Shown here piece after piece: positions 34,060 through 43,390 of a stretch of DNA of 64,000 nt. Below the pieces are notes generated by a model. That model made no database searches, was not told where the DNA came from, and saw nothing but the letters and a program-made list of their open reading frames with translations. The translations under genes and the position numbers were made by a program. Origin of the DNA: Streptomyces sp. SA15 (GTDB taxonomy: Bacteria; Actinomycetota; Actinomycetes; Streptomycetales; Streptomycetaceae); contig NZ_NTGE01000195.1 of NCBI RefSeq assembly GCF_002291145.1, positions 62,001 through 126,000 on the forward strand, in the 5' to 3' direction. Each line of letters begins with the position of its first letter. Position 1 is the stretch's first letter.

Positions 34060-34950
34060 TCACCCCGCCCGAGACGGCGAGGGCAGCAGCGCCCCGCCTG
34101 CCCCCCGGACCGCCACCAGGCGCGGCAGCGCATACGGCAGGGTGCCGTACCAGACCCACGCCACCGTGAAGCCGAAGGCGAGGCACGCGATGCCGCCCAC
34201 CGCGTCCAGCCAGAAGTGGTTGGCGGTGGCGACGATCACCACCAGCGTGGCGGTCGGGTAGAGCAGACCCAGCACCCGCACCCACGGCACCGACGCCAAC
34301 GCGAAGATCGTCAGCCCGCACCACATGGACCAGCCGATGTGCATCGACGGCATCGCGGCGTACTGGTTCGACATGTTCTTCAGGTCGCCGGAGGCCATCG
34401 AACCCCACGTCTGGTGGACCATGACCGTGTCGATGAAGTCGCCGCCGTTCATCAGGCGGGGCGGCGCCAGCGGATACAGGTAGTAACCGACAAGGGCGAC
34501 GCCCGTCGTCGCGAACAACACCATGCGGGTCGCCGCGTAGCGGCCGGGATGGCTGCGGTAGAGCCACACGAGCACACCCAGCGTGACCACGAAGTGCAGT
34601 GTCGCGTAGTAGTAGTTCATGCCCACGATGAGCCAGGTCACCGAGTTCACGGCATGGTTGACCGACTCCTCGACGGCGATGCCGAGTTGGTGCTCGGCCT
34701 TCCAGATCCAGTCGGCGTTGCGCAGTGCCTCGGACTTCTGCTCCGGGACCGCGTTGCGGATCAGTGAGTACGTCCAGTAACTCACCGCGATCAGCAGGAT
34801 CTCGAACCACAGACGAGGGCGACGCGGGGTGCGCAGCCGCTGCACGACCCCCTGCCGCGTCTGCCCCGTCTTGTGTCCCGCCTCGGCCATGACGGGATGC
34901 GGAACGGCCTCTTCGCGGCCTTCCTGCGGCGTCACGGTCGTCTCACCCAT
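34060..34950 (-). CDS. PAP2-superfamily (inositol-phosphotransferase-like) membrane protein
   Basis: A 296-residue protein with six hydrophobic segments. Active-site motifs of the lipid-phosphatase superfamily are present: LAPPRLM, AAMPSMHIGWSM (nucleophile-side His) and ANHFWLDAVGG (His-Asp pair). This arrangement is the PAP2_3/AUR1-like group that transfers or removes phospho-headgroups on lipids or inositol phosphates. ATG at 34950 (MGETTVTPQ) is chosen; a 30-residue upstream extension is unlikely. Divergent or separate from neighbours. Confidence 0.88.
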   Translation of the reverse strand: MGETTVTPQEGREEAVPHPVMAEAGHKTGQTRQGVVQRLRTPRRPRLWFEILLIAVSYWTYSLIRNAVPEQKSEALRNADWIWKAEHQLGIAVEESVNHAVNSVTWLIVGMNYYYATLHFVVTLGVLVWLYRSHPGRYAATRMVLFATTGVALVGYYLYPLAPPRLMNGGDFIDTVMVHQTWGSMASGDLKNMSNQYAAMPSMHIGWSMWCGLTIFALASVPWVRVLGLLYPTATLVVIVATANHFWLDAVGGIACLAFGFTVAWVWYGTLPYALPRLVAVRGAGGALLPSPSRAG

Positions 34951-35090
34951 AGGCACAGAGTCTGCCAGAAAGGCCCTTCCCGGCAGATCATCCCCTGGTC
35001 GGGTCCGGGCCGCGCGTCTACGCCCGGAAGACCCCCGCACCCTACTACCAGCGCACTGCGGAAAGAGCGAATTCTCCGCCTTGAGGACGA

Positions 35091-35132
35091 CTTGGTCGCC
35101 CTAAGGGTTACGTCAGCTTGATCGCCCCAAGG
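35091..35132. repeat. Pair of 16-bp direct repeats between PAP2 and malR
   Basis: CTTGGTCGCCCTAAGG (35091-35106) and CTTGATCGCCCCAAGG (35117-35132) match at 14 of 16 positions with a 26-bp period, in the upstream region of the PAP2 gene. Function unknown. Confidence 0.5.
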
Positions 35133-35155
35133 CTTTCGACCGCCCCAGTCTTGCG

Positions 35156-36205
35156 TCAGCGTCCCGTGTCCTGATGGCGACCCCGGTCCCCGGGCGCCGA
35201 AGCCGTGGAACCGCGTACCACCAGCTCCGGCATGAACACGAACTCGCTGTGCGGCGCGGGCGTCCCGCCGATCTCCTCCAGCAGCGTGCGGACCGCCGCC
35301 TGGCCCATCGCCGGGACCGGCTTGCGGATCGTCGTCAGCGGCGGGTCGGTGAAGGCGATCAAGGGGGAGTCGTCGAAGCCCACCACCGAGATGTCCTTCG
35401 GGACCTGAAGACCCCGCTGCCGGGCCGCCCGTATCGCGCCCAGCGCCATCATGTCGCTGGCGCACACCACCGCCGTACAGGAACGGTCGATCAGCGCGGT
35501 GGCCGCCGCCTGGCCGCCCTCCAGGGTGTAGAGGGAGTGCTGGACGAGCTCCGACTCGATGGCGTCCGGGCTCAGGCCCAGCTGGTCCTGCATGGTGCGC
35601 ACGAAGCCCTCGATCTTGCGCTGCACGGGCACGAACCGCTTGGGCCCCAGCGCCAGCCCGATCCTCGTGTGCCCCAGCGACACCAGATGCGTGACCGCCA
35701 GCGTCATCGCCGCCCGGTCGTCGGGGGAGATGAACGGCGCCTGCACCTTCGGCGAGAAACCGTCCACGAGCACGAACGGCACGCCCTGCGCGCGCAGCTG
35801 CTCGTAGCGCTGCATGTCGGCCGAGGTGTCCGCGTGCAGACCGGAGACGAAGATGATGCCGGCCACGCCCCGGTCGACGAGCATCTCGGTGAGCTCGTCC
35901 TCCGTGGAGCCGCCCGGGGTCTGGGTGGCCAGGACGGGCGTGTAGCCCTGCCTGGTCAGCGCCTGGCCGATGACCTGGGCCAGCGCGGGGAATATCGGGT
36001 TCTCCAGCTCCGGGGTGATCAGGCCGACCAGACCCTCGCTGCGCTGCCGCAGACGCACCGGTCGCTCGTAGCCCAGCACGTCGAGGGCGGCCAGCACGGA
36101 CTGGCGGGTGGTGGCGGCGACGCCCGGCTTGCCGTTGAGGACGCGGCTGACGGTCGCTTCGCTCACCCCCGCCTGAGCGGCGATGTCGGCAAGCCGTGTG
36201 GTCAC
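35156..36205 (-). CDS. malR: LacI-family repressor of maltodextrin genes
   Basis: A 349-residue repressor. The N-terminal helix-turn-helix (TTRLADIAAQAGVSEATVSR) and hinge are followed by a periplasmic-binding-protein-like sensor domain (GLVGLITPELENPIFPALAQ onward). It diverges from malEFG, as in the Streptomyces mal locus, so it should repress these genes until a maltodextrin binds. GTG at 36205 is chosen because the HTH begins right there; a 20-residue extension from 36265 is possible. CTTGC repeats in the intergenic region are candidate operators. Confidence 0.92.
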   Translation of the reverse strand: MTTRLADIAAQAGVSEATVSRVLNGKPGVAATTRQSVLAALDVLGYERPVRLRQRSEGLVGLITPELENPIFPALAQVIGQALTRQGYTPVLATQTPGGSTEDELTEMLVDRGVAGIIFVSGLHADTSADMQRYEQLRAQGVPFVLVDGFSPKVQAPFISPDDRAAMTLAVTHLVSLGHTRIGLALGPKRFVPVQRKIEGFVRTMQDQLGLSPDAIESELVQHSLYTLEGGQAAATALIDRSCTAVVCASDMMALGAIRAARQRGLQVPKDISVVGFDDSPLIAFTDPPLTTIRKPVPAMGQAAVRTLLEEIGGTPAPHSEFVFMPELVVRGSTASAPGDRGRHQDTGR

Positions 36206-36295
36206 AGGGTGGGACTGTACCGGCCAGGTGTTGCCTTGCGCACCGATCCGGCGGCGTGGGCTCATCGCGCTCCCTCATGAAAGTGGCGGCAAGAG

Positions 36296-36311
36296 CTTGC
36301 AGAGTCTTGCA
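36296..36311. promoter_or_regulatory. Candidate MalR operator (CTTGCA direct repeat)
   Basis: CTTGCA at 36296 and 36306, 10 bp apart, 91 bp upstream of malR. The same core recurs before malE and before the amylase-pullulanase gene. Confidence 0.55.
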
Positions 36312-36397
36312 CAGACCATCCCCTACCGCTCTACGGCTGTAAAGAAGCGTCTCACGACGGTCGCCAACAGGTCACGCCCGAATAACTTCAGACCTCT

Positions 36398-36429
36398 CTT
36401 GCATCTTTTTGCTGCAAGGACTTTCGCAA
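36398..36429. promoter_or_regulatory. Candidate MalR operator cluster at the malE promoter
   Basis: CTTGCA at 36398, TTTGCTGCAAG at 36408 (10 of 11 to the palindrome CTTGCTGCAAG) and TTTCGCAA at 36422 lie 70-100 bp before the malE start. The core is the repeat element seen at maltodextrin-controlled promoters in Streptomyces. Confidence 0.65.
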
Positions 36430-36498
36430 CGCTTACATCGCTGTTACGTTCACGTCGCTCGGCGGGGTCCCCCCTCTCGAATTCACCAAGGAGAACTC

Positions 36499-37767
36499 AT
36501 GCGGCGTGGCATAGCGGCCACCGCTCTGGTGGCGTCCCTCGCCCTCGCGGCGACGGCCTGCGGCGGAAGTGACAGCGGCGACTCGGCCGACGGTCCGGTC
36601 ACCCTCACCTGGTGGGACACCTCCAACGCCACGAACGAGGCGCCGACGTACCAGGCCTTGATCAAGGACTTCGAAGCCGCCAACAAGGACATCAAGGTCA
36701 AGTACGTCAATGTCCCCTTCGACCAGGCGCAGAACAAGTTCGACACCGCCGCCGGCTCCAAGGGCGCCCCGGACATCCTGCGCTCCGAGGTCGGCTGGAC
36801 CCCCGCCTTCGCCAAGAAGGGCTACTTCCTGCCGCTGGACGGCACCGAGGCCCTCGCCGAGCAGGACAAGTTCCAGCCCAGCCTGATCGAGCAGGCCAAG
36901 TACGAGGACAAGGTCTACGGCGTCCCCTTCACCACGGACACCCTCGCCCTCGTCTACAACAAGGAACTGTTCGAGAAGGCCGGCGTCGAGGCCCCCAAGA
37001 CCTGGGACGACCTGAAGAAGGCCGCCGCCACGATCAAGGACAAGACCGGCGTCGACGGCTACTGGGGCTCCACCCAGGCCTACTACGCGCAGACGTTCCT
37101 CTACGGCGAGGGCACCGACACCGTCGACGCCGCCGCCAAGAAGGTCACCGTCACCTCTCCGGAGGCCAAGAAGGCGTACGGCACCTGGCTGAGCCTGTTC
37201 GACGGCAAGGGCCTGCACAAGGCGGACACCACCGCCGACGCCTACGCCCACATCCAGGAGGCGTTCGTCAGCGGCAAGGTCGCCTCGATCGTCCAGGGCC
37301 CGTGGGAGATCACGAACTTCTACAAGGGCTCGGCCTTCAAGGACAAGAACAACCTGGGCATCGCCACCGTCCCGGCCGGCTCCACCGGCAAGGCGGGCGC
37401 CCCGACCGGCGGCCACAACCTGTCGGTGTACGCGGGCTCCAACTCCGCGCACCAGAAGGCGGCGCTGAAGTTCGTCAACTTCATGACCTCGGCGAAGTCC
37501 CAGGAGACCATCGCCCTGAAGAACTCCACGCTGCCGACCCGCGACGACGCCTACACCGCCGAGGTCAAGGCCGACCCGGGCATCGCCGGCTTCCAGGGCG
37601 TCCTGCCCGCCGCCCAGCCGCGCCCGGCGCTGCCCGAGTACAGCTCCCTGTGGGGCCCGCTGGACACCGAGCTGCCGCAGATCGCCGGCGGCAAGGAGTC
37701 CCTGGACGAGGGCCTGGGCAAGGCCGAGACCGCGATCGCCAAGCTGGTCCCGGACTTCGCCAAGTGA
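36499..37767 (+). CDS. malE: Maltodextrin-binding lipoprotein
   Basis: A 422-residue extracellular solute-binding protein, family 1. The signal peptide ends at lipobox TAC-GG (Cys21), tethering it to the membrane. The mature part has the family blocks TLTWWDTSNATNEAP, VPFTTDTLALVYNKELFEKAG, GPWEITNFYKGSAF and VNFMTSAKSQE. It delivers maltose or maltodextrins to MalFG. An AAGGAGAA site precedes the ATG. First gene of malE-malF-malG; the ATPase (usually MsiK, shared) is not in the window. Confidence 0.95.
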   Translation: MRRGIAATALVASLALAATACGGSDSGDSADGPVTLTWWDTSNATNEAPTYQALIKDFEAANKDIKVKYVNVPFDQAQNKFDTAAGSKGAPDILRSEVGWTPAFAKKGYFLPLDGTEALAEQDKFQPSLIEQAKYEDKVYGVPFTTDTLALVYNKELFEKAGVEAPKTWDDLKKAAATIKDKTGVDGYWGSTQAYYAQTFLYGEGTDTVDAAAKKVTVTSPEAKKAYGTWLSLFDGKGLHKADTTADAYAHIQEAFVSGKVASIVQGPWEITNFYKGSAFKDKNNLGIATVPAGSTGKAGAPTGGHNLSVYAGSNSAHQKAALKFVNFMTSAKSQETIALKNSTLPTRDDAYTAEVKADPGIAGFQGVLPAAQPRPALPEYSSLWGPLDTELPQIAGGKESLDEGLGKAETAIAKLVPDFAK

Positions 37768-37773
37768 CCCCGA

Positions 37774-37821
37774 GTGGCCGTCGGATCTCCCATGAAATGG
37801 GGGGAGAGATCCGGCGGCCAC
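37774..37821 (+). terminator. Stem-loop between malE and malF
   Basis: A long near-perfect stem (GTGGCCGTCGGATCT pairing with AGATCCGGCGGCCAC, one wobble, small bulge near the loop) in the 110-bp gap. It can act as a partial terminator or mRNA 3'-end protector, giving more binding protein than permease. Confidence 0.7.
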
Positions 37822-37877
37822 CGGCCTGCGCACGGCCCACCCCTTGATCCGCAGACCTTCGAAAAGGTTGTCGAACC

Positions 37878-38882
37878 ATGACAGTCGCCATCGACCGCGC
37901 GACCGGCAAGCGCCGCGGTGACCTCGCCCCGAAGCCCGGGCTGGGCCGGCGCATCAAGCACGGCTACCACAGACACTGGTACGCCTACGCGATGATCGCC
38001 CCGGTGGCGATCGTCCTCGGCGTCCTCGTGCTCTACCCCCTGGCCTACGGCTTCTACCTCACGCTCACCGACGCCAACAGCCTCAACTCGGCCCGCACGA
38101 TCGGCGTCAACGAGATCGAGGCCACCTACAAGTTCATCGGCCTCGACAACTACGCCGACATCCTGTGGGGCGAGACGGCCTACGACCGCTTCTGGTCGCA
38201 CTTCATCTGGACGGTCGTCTGGACGGCGCTCTGCGTCACCCTGCACTACACGATCGGCCTCGGCCTCGCCCTGCTGCTCAACCAGAAGCTGCGCGGCCGC
38301 ACCTTCTACCGGATGATCCTGATCCTGCCGTGGGCCGTACCGACCTTCGTCACCGTCTTCGGCTGGCGGTTCATGCTCGCCGACGGCGGCATCATCAACT
38401 CCTTCCTGGAGACGCTCCACCTGCCGACACCGCTGTGGCTGGAGGACACCTTCTGGCAGCGGTTCACCGCGATCATGGTCAACACCTGGTGCGGTGTGCC
38501 GTTCATGATGCTCTCGCTGCTCGGGGGCCTGCAGTCGATCGACTCCTCGCTGTACGAGGCCGCCGAGATGGACGGCGCCACCGCCTGGCAGCGCTTCCGG
38601 TACGTCACCCTGCCCGGCCTGAGGTCCGTCAGCTCCACCGTCGTCCTCCTCGGCGTCATCTGGACCTTCAACCAGTTCGCGATCATCTTCCTGCTGTTCG
38701 GCGACACCGCCCCGGACGCCCAGATCCTTGTCACCTGGGCGTACTACCTCGGCTTCGGACAGCAGCCGCGTGACTTCGCGCAGTCGGCGGCCTACGGCAT
38801 CCTGCTGCTGGCCATCCTGATCGTCTTCACCTCCTTCTACCGCCGCTGGCTGAACCGCAATGACCAGCAGCTCGCGATCTGA
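37878..38882 (+). CDS. malF: Maltodextrin ABC transporter permease
   Basis: A 334-residue integral membrane subunit with six to seven hydrophobic segments, starting at YAYAMIAPVAIVLGVLVLYP. The EAA loop that docks the ATPase reads EAAEMDGATAWQRFRYVTLP. Together with MalG it forms the channel for maltodextrins brought by MalE. ATG at 37878. It is separated from malG by 13 bp. Confidence 0.94.
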   Translation: MTVAIDRATGKRRGDLAPKPGLGRRIKHGYHRHWYAYAMIAPVAIVLGVLVLYPLAYGFYLTLTDANSLNSARTIGVNEIEATYKFIGLDNYADILWGETAYDRFWSHFIWTVVWTALCVTLHYTIGLGLALLLNQKLRGRTFYRMILILPWAVPTFVTVFGWRFMLADGGIINSFLETLHLPTPLWLEDTFWQRFTAIMVNTWCGVPFMMLSLLGGLQSIDSSLYEAAEMDGATAWQRFRYVTLPGLRSVSSTVVLLGVIWTFNQFAIIFLLFGDTAPDAQILVTWAYYLGFGQQPRDFAQSAAYGILLLAILIVFTSFYRRWLNRNDQQLAI

Positions 38883-38895
38883 GGCAGGAGTTCCC

Positions 38896-39804
38896 ATGAG
38901 TACGACCACTGTCGAGACCTCCGCCGAGACGACCGGGCGGGACTCCGCCACCGGGCCGCGCAAGGTCCGCCGCCGCGGCGAGAGCACCCCCACGGCCCGC
39001 CTCGCCTCCCACGGCATCCTGATCCTCGCGAGCCTCATCGCGCTCTTCCCGGTCGCCTGGCTGGTCTTCCTGTCCCTCGGCCCGGACAAGGACGACTACC
39101 TGCACCCCGGGCGCATCTGGGGCAAGATGACGTTCGACAACTACACGTTCGTCCTGCAGGAGACGAAGTTCTTCGACTGGCTGCAGACCACGCTGATCGT
39201 CACCCTCGGCACCACGGCCATCGGTGTGATCATCTCCGCCACGACCGGCTACGCGGTCTCGCGCATGCGCTTCCCCGGCTACAAGAAGTTCATGTGGATA
39301 CTCCTGGTCACCCAGATGTTCCCGGTAGCCGTACTGATGGTGCCGATGTACCAGATCTTGTCGGAGCTTCAGCTCATCGACAGCTACCTCGGCCTCATCC
39401 TCGTGTACTGCACGACCACCGTTCCGTACTGCGCATGGCTGATGAAGGGCTACTTCGACACCATCCCGTTCGAGATCGACGAGGCCGGACGCGTCGACGG
39501 GCTGACCCCCTTCGGCACGTTCGCGCGGCTGATCCTGCCGCTCGCCAAGCCGGGTCTGGCAGTCGCCGCCTTCTACAGCTTCCTCACGGCCTTCGGCGAG
39601 GTCGCCTTCGCGTCGACGTTCATGCTGTCCGACACGAAGTACACCTTCGCCGTCGGCCTGCAGACCTTCGTCAGCGAGCACGACGCCCAGCGCAACCTCA
39701 TGGCCGCCACCGCGGTGCTGGTCGCGATACCCGTCTCCGCGTTCTTCTACTTCGTGCAGAAGAACCTGGTGACCGGACTCACGGCGGGTGGCACGAAGGG
39801 CTGA
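38896..39804 (+). CDS. malG: Maltodextrin ABC transporter permease
   Basis: A 302-residue integral membrane subunit with six hydrophobic segments. The EAA loop reads EIDEAGRVDGLTPFGTFARL, with EAGRVDG in place of EAAxxDG. A charged N-terminal tail of about 40 residues precedes the first helix. A GGCAGGAG site lies before the ATG at 38896, chosen over an in-frame upstream start within malF. Last gene of the transporter operon. Confidence 0.94.
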   Translation: MSTTTVETSAETTGRDSATGPRKVRRRGESTPTARLASHGILILASLIALFPVAWLVFLSLGPDKDDYLHPGRIWGKMTFDNYTFVLQETKFFDWLQTTLIVTLGTTAIGVIISATTGYAVSRMRFPGYKKFMWILLVTQMFPVAVLMVPMYQILSELQLIDSYLGLILVYCTTTVPYCAWLMKGYFDTIPFEIDEAGRVDGLTPFGTFARLILPLAKPGLAVAAFYSFLTAFGEVAFASTFMLSDTKYTFAVGLQTFVSEHDAQRNLMAATAVLVAIPVSAFFYFVQKNLVTGLTAGGTKG

Positions 39805-40137
39805 CGCTCCGCCGGGAGGGCCGCGATGTGCCGGCAGTCGATCGTCCGCGGCTTCGTCGTGGCTGGTCGCGCCCGCGCGGCGGAGCCGCGTGTCGATACA
39901 GCCCCGCACCCCCTTGGGGCGCTGCCGAACCGCCGGCGACCCGCTTGGCCCTTCACCGCAGAACTCCCGTGCGGCTTGCCGCGCGGGTGGCGGCCGCGGT
40001 GTCCATCCGACCCCGCTGTCACCGCGGCCGCCTCACATCCGTGCGCCGACGAACCCCGAGACTTCCGTAAACCGCCGAAAACCTGTAAGCCGCACAATTC
40101 ATCCGTGACCCGAACCCCCTTACGTACCAAGGACGCC
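39805..40137 (+). other. Gap between malG and the alpha-glucosidase gene, with a recurrent intergenic repeat
   Basis: 333 bp without a convincing gene. Around 39857-39925 the sequence (TGGCTGGTCGCGCCCGCGCG, then a GCGGCGGAGCCGC hairpin and CCCCTTGGGG) resembles an intergenic repeat I know from many Streptomyces genomes, probably a transcript-end element. The remainder should hold the aglA promoter; no consensus MalR site is seen. Confidence 0.45.
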
Positions 40138-41820
40138 ATGAGCCAGCAGCACTCCGCCGACTCGGCCCCGAGCTCCGCCATCGCCACCGTCGCCAAGCGC
40201 CGCGACTGGTGGCGGGACGCGGTGATCTACCAGGTCTATCCGCGCAGCTTCGCCGACAGCGACAGCGACGGCATGGGAGACCTGGAAGGCATCCGTACCC
40301 GCCTCCCGTACCTGCGCGACCTCGGCGTGGACGCCGTGTGGCTCAGCCCCTTCTACGCCTCGCCGCAGGCCGACGCCGGCTACGACGTCGCCGACTACCG
40401 GGCCGTGGACCCCATGTTCGGCAACCTGCTCGACGCCGACGCCCTCATCCGCGACGCCCATGAGCTGGGCCTGAGGATCATCGTCGACCTGGTCCCCAAC
40501 CACTCCTCCGACCAGCACGAGTGGTTCAAGCGTGCGGTCGCGGAGGGCCCCGGCTCCCCGCTGCGGGACCGCTACTACTTCCGCCCCGGCAAGGGCAGGA
40601 ACGGCGAACTCCCGCCCAACGACTGGGAGTCCATCTTCGGCGGCCCGGCCTGGACGCGGGTCACCGAGCCGGACGGCACGCCCGGCGAGTGGTACCTGCA
40701 CCTCTTCGCCCCCGAGCAGCCGGACTTCAACTGGGAGCACCCGGCCGTGGGAGACGAGTTCCGCTCGATTCTCCGCTTCTGGCTGGACATGGGCGTCGAC
40801 GGCTTCCGCATCGACGTCGCCCACGGCCTGGTGAAGGCGGAGGGGCTGCCGGACCTCGGAGCCCACGACCAGGTGAAACTGCTGGGCAACGATGTCATGC
40901 CGTTCTTCGACCAGGACGGCGTGCACGAGATCTACCGGCAGTGGCGCCGCATCCTCGACGAGTACGCGGGTGAGCGCATCTTCGTCGCCGAGGCATGGAC
41001 CCCGACGATCGAGCGCACCGCGAACTACGTGCGCCCCGACGAGCTGCACCAGGCGTTCAACTTCCAGTACCTCAGCACCTATTGGGACGCCGAGGAGATG
41101 CGCGAGGTCATCGACCGCACCCTGGAGGCCATGCGCCCCGTCGGCGCCCCCGCCACCTGGGTCCTATCCAACCACGACGTCACCCGGCACGCCACCCGCT
41201 TCGCCAATCCGCCCGGCCTCGGCACCCAGATCCGCCTGGCCGGCGACCGCGAGCTGGGCCTGCGGCGAGCCAGAGCCGCCACCCTTCTGATGCTGGCACT
41301 GCCCGGATCGGCGTACGTCTACCAGGGCGAGGAACTCGGCCTCCCGGACGTCGTCGACCTGCCGGACGAGGTGCGCCAGGACCCGGCCTACTTCCGGGGC
41401 GCGGGCCAGGACGGCTTCCGCGACGGCTGCCGGGTGCCGATCCCGTGGACGCGCACGGGATCGTCGTACGGCTTCGGCAGCTCAGGCAGCTGGCTGCCGC
41501 AGCCGGAGGACTGGGGCGAGCTGAGCGTCGAGGCCCAGACCGGCGTCCCCGGCTCGACCCTGGAGCTGTACCGCACCGCGCTCACCATCCGCCGCGAACA
41601 GCCCGACCTGGGTGCGGGCGACGCGGTGGAATGGCTGAAGGCACCCGAGGGCGTCCTCGCCTTCCGCCGCGGGGAGTTCGTGTGCGTCGCGAACACCGGC
41701 GGCGAGTCGGTGACGACTCCGACATACGGCCGTCTGCTCCTCGCCAGCGGTGAGGTGACCGAGGCGGACGGCGAGGTGAAGGTGCCGGCGGACACGACGG
41801 TGTGGTGGACGACGGCCTGA
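40138..41820 (+). CDS. aglA: Intracellular alpha-glucosidase (GH13, oligo-1,6/alpha-1,4-glucosidase type)
   Basis: A 560-residue GH13 enzyme without signal peptide, hence cytoplasmic: it hydrolyses imported maltodextrins to glucose. Conserved GH13 regions are DLVPNHSSD (region I), GFRIDVAHG (II, nucleophile Asp near 225), FVAEAW (III, acid/base Glu near 284) and VLSNHDV (IV, Asp near 346). The N-terminus has WWRDAVIYQVYPRSF, typical of alpha-glucosidases of this subfamily. An AAGGA site precedes the ATG at 40138. It follows malEFG in the same direction. Confidence 0.94.
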   Translation: MSQQHSADSAPSSAIATVAKRRDWWRDAVIYQVYPRSFADSDSDGMGDLEGIRTRLPYLRDLGVDAVWLSPFYASPQADAGYDVADYRAVDPMFGNLLDADALIRDAHELGLRIIVDLVPNHSSDQHEWFKRAVAEGPGSPLRDRYYFRPGKGRNGELPPNDWESIFGGPAWTRVTEPDGTPGEWYLHLFAPEQPDFNWEHPAVGDEFRSILRFWLDMGVDGFRIDVAHGLVKAEGLPDLGAHDQVKLLGNDVMPFFDQDGVHEIYRQWRRILDEYAGERIFVAEAWTPTIERTANYVRPDELHQAFNFQYLSTYWDAEEMREVIDRTLEAMRPVGAPATWVLSNHDVTRHATRFANPPGLGTQIRLAGDRELGLRRARAATLLMLALPGSAYVYQGEELGLPDVVDLPDEVRQDPAYFRGAGQDGFRDGCRVPIPWTRTGSSYGFGSSGSWLPQPEDWGELSVEAQTGVPGSTLELYRTALTIRREQPDLGAGDAVEWLKAPEGVLAFRRGEFVCVANTGGESVTTPTYGRLLLASGEVTEADGEVKVPADTTVWWTTA

Positions 41821-41855
41821 CGGCCCCTCGCAAGTTTTTTCATTCAACTTCATAC

Positions 41856-41883
41856 GGCCCGCTGCCTTTTCAGGTGGCGGGCC
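41856..41883 (+). terminator. Terminator after the alpha-glucosidase gene
   Basis: GGCCCGC and GCGGGCC arms around a 14-nt loop, followed by TTTAA, 35 bp past the stop. Confidence 0.65.
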
Positions 41884-41899
41884 TTTAACATCTGCGTCA

Positions 41900-41913
41900 C
41901 CGCAAGTTTGCGG
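41900..41913. promoter_or_regulatory. Palindrome upstream of the secreted alpha-amylase
   Basis: CCGCAAGTTTGCGG, a perfect 14-bp palindrome with the TTGCGG / CCGCAA half-site, followed by CAGCAAGAAC. It is a candidate MalR or catabolite-control site 42 bp before the start; the sequence differs from the CTTGCTGCAAG core. Confidence 0.5.
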
Positions 41914-41955
41914 AAACCTTCAGCAAGAACCTTCAAAGACGAAGGAACCCCACAC

Positions 41956-43326
41956 ATGGCACGCAGAACCCTCTCCGGGGCCCTCACTCTCACGGCCGCT
42001 CTTGTCATGACCCCGACCGTCGCGCACGCCTCCCCGCCCGGCACAAAGGACGTCACAGCCGTCCTCTTCGAGTGGAACTTCGCCTCGGTGGCGAGGGAGT
42101 GCACCAACACCCTCGGCCCCGCCGGTTACGGATACGTCCAGGTCTCCCCGCCCGCCGAGCACATACAGGGCGCGCAGTGGTGGACGTCGTACCAGCCCGT
42201 GAGCTACAAGATCGCGGGTCGGCTCGGCGACCGCACGGCCTTCCAGAACATGGTGAACACCTGCCACGCGGCCGGTGTGAAGGTCGTCGTCGACACGGTC
42301 GTCAATCACATGTCGGCGGGCAACGGCACCGGAACCGGCGGCTCGTCGTACACGAAGTACGCCTACCCGGGCCTGTACTCGTCGTACGACTTCGACGACT
42401 GCACGAGCCGGATCAGCAACTACCAGGACCGCTGGAACGTCCAGCACTGCGAACTGGTGGGCCTCGCCGACCTGGACACCGGCGAGTCGTACGTCCGCGG
42501 TGCCATCGCCGGCTACATGAACGAGCTCCTCTCCCTCGGTGTCGACGGCTTCCGCATCGACGCGGCCAAGCACATGGACACCGCTGATCTCGCCAACATC
42601 AAGTCACGGCTCACGAATCCCTCCGTGTACTGGAAGCAGGAGGTCATCTACGGCAGCGGTGAGGCCGTCCAGCCCACGGAGTACACGGGCAACGGTGACG
42701 TCCAGGAGTTCCGCTACGCCTACGACCTCAAGCGTGTCTTCAACAACGAGAACCTCGCCTACCTGAAGAACTACGGTGAGGGCTGGGGCTACATGAACAG
42801 CTCCGTGTCGGGCGTCTTCGTCGACAACCACGACACCGAGCGCAACGGCTCCACGCTGAACTACAAGGACGGCGCCAATTACACGCTGGCCAACGTCTTC
42901 ATGCTGGCCTGGCCCTACGGCGCTCCGGACATCAACTCCGGCTACGAGTTCTCTGACACAGACGCGGGTCCGCCGAACGGCGGCCAGGTCAACGCCTGTT
43001 GGCAGGACGGCTGGAAGTGCCAGCACAACTGGCCCGAGATCAAGTCCATGGTCGCCTTCCGTAATGCCACGCGCGGTGAGGCCGTCACCGACTGGTGGGA
43101 CAACGGGGGCGACGCGATCGCGTTCGGGCGGAGCAGTAAGGGGTTCGTGGCCATCAACCACGAGTCGGGCTCGCTGAGCCGTACGTACCAGACGTCGCTG
43201 CCTGCGGGGACGTACTGCAACCTGCAGAACAACACGACCGTGACGGTGAACTCCAGTGGGCAGTTCACGGCCACCTTGAGCTCGAACACGGCCCTCGCGA
43301 TCCACGCCGGCAAGTCGAGCTGCTGA
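41956..43326 (+). CDS. Secreted alpha-amylase (GH13)
   Basis: A 456-residue exoenzyme. The signal peptide (MARRTLSGALTLTAALVM to VAHA-SPPG) is followed by a Streptomyces-type alpha-amylase. Catalytic regions are VVDTVVNH (I), GFRIDAAKH (II, nucleophile), KQEVIYG (III, Glu) and FVDNHDTERN (IV). The C-terminal beta-domain ends NTALAIHAGKSSC. No starch-binding domain is present, which is shorter than forms with CBM20. It cleaves internal alpha-1,4 bonds of starch outside the cell, feeding the Mal importer. An AAGGAACC site precedes the ATG. Confidence 0.95.
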   Translation: MARRTLSGALTLTAALVMTPTVAHASPPGTKDVTAVLFEWNFASVARECTNTLGPAGYGYVQVSPPAEHIQGAQWWTSYQPVSYKIAGRLGDRTAFQNMVNTCHAAGVKVVVDTVVNHMSAGNGTGTGGSSYTKYAYPGLYSSYDFDDCTSRISNYQDRWNVQHCELVGLADLDTGESYVRGAIAGYMNELLSLGVDGFRIDAAKHMDTADLANIKSRLTNPSVYWKQEVIYGSGEAVQPTEYTGNGDVQEFRYAYDLKRVFNNENLAYLKNYGEGWGYMNSSVSGVFVDNHDTERNGSTLNYKDGANYTLANVFMLAWPYGAPDINSGYEFSDTDAGPPNGGQVNACWQDGWKCQHNWPEIKSMVAFRNATRGEAVTDWWDNGGDAIAFGRSSKGFVAINHESGSLSRTYQTSLPAGTYCNLQNNTTVTVNSSGQFTATLSSNTALAIHAGKSSC

Positions 43327-43390
43327 GCCGCTCCCGCCCCTCCGCGTGACCGCGCGTTGTTGCGACTGGCAATGTGCGGTACGCGAGGGG

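Noticed and set aside
39826..40137. In-frame N-terminal extension of the alpha-glucosidase
   Set aside because: It runs through a repeat-like intergenic stretch; the AAGGA site and conserved start fit ATG 40138.
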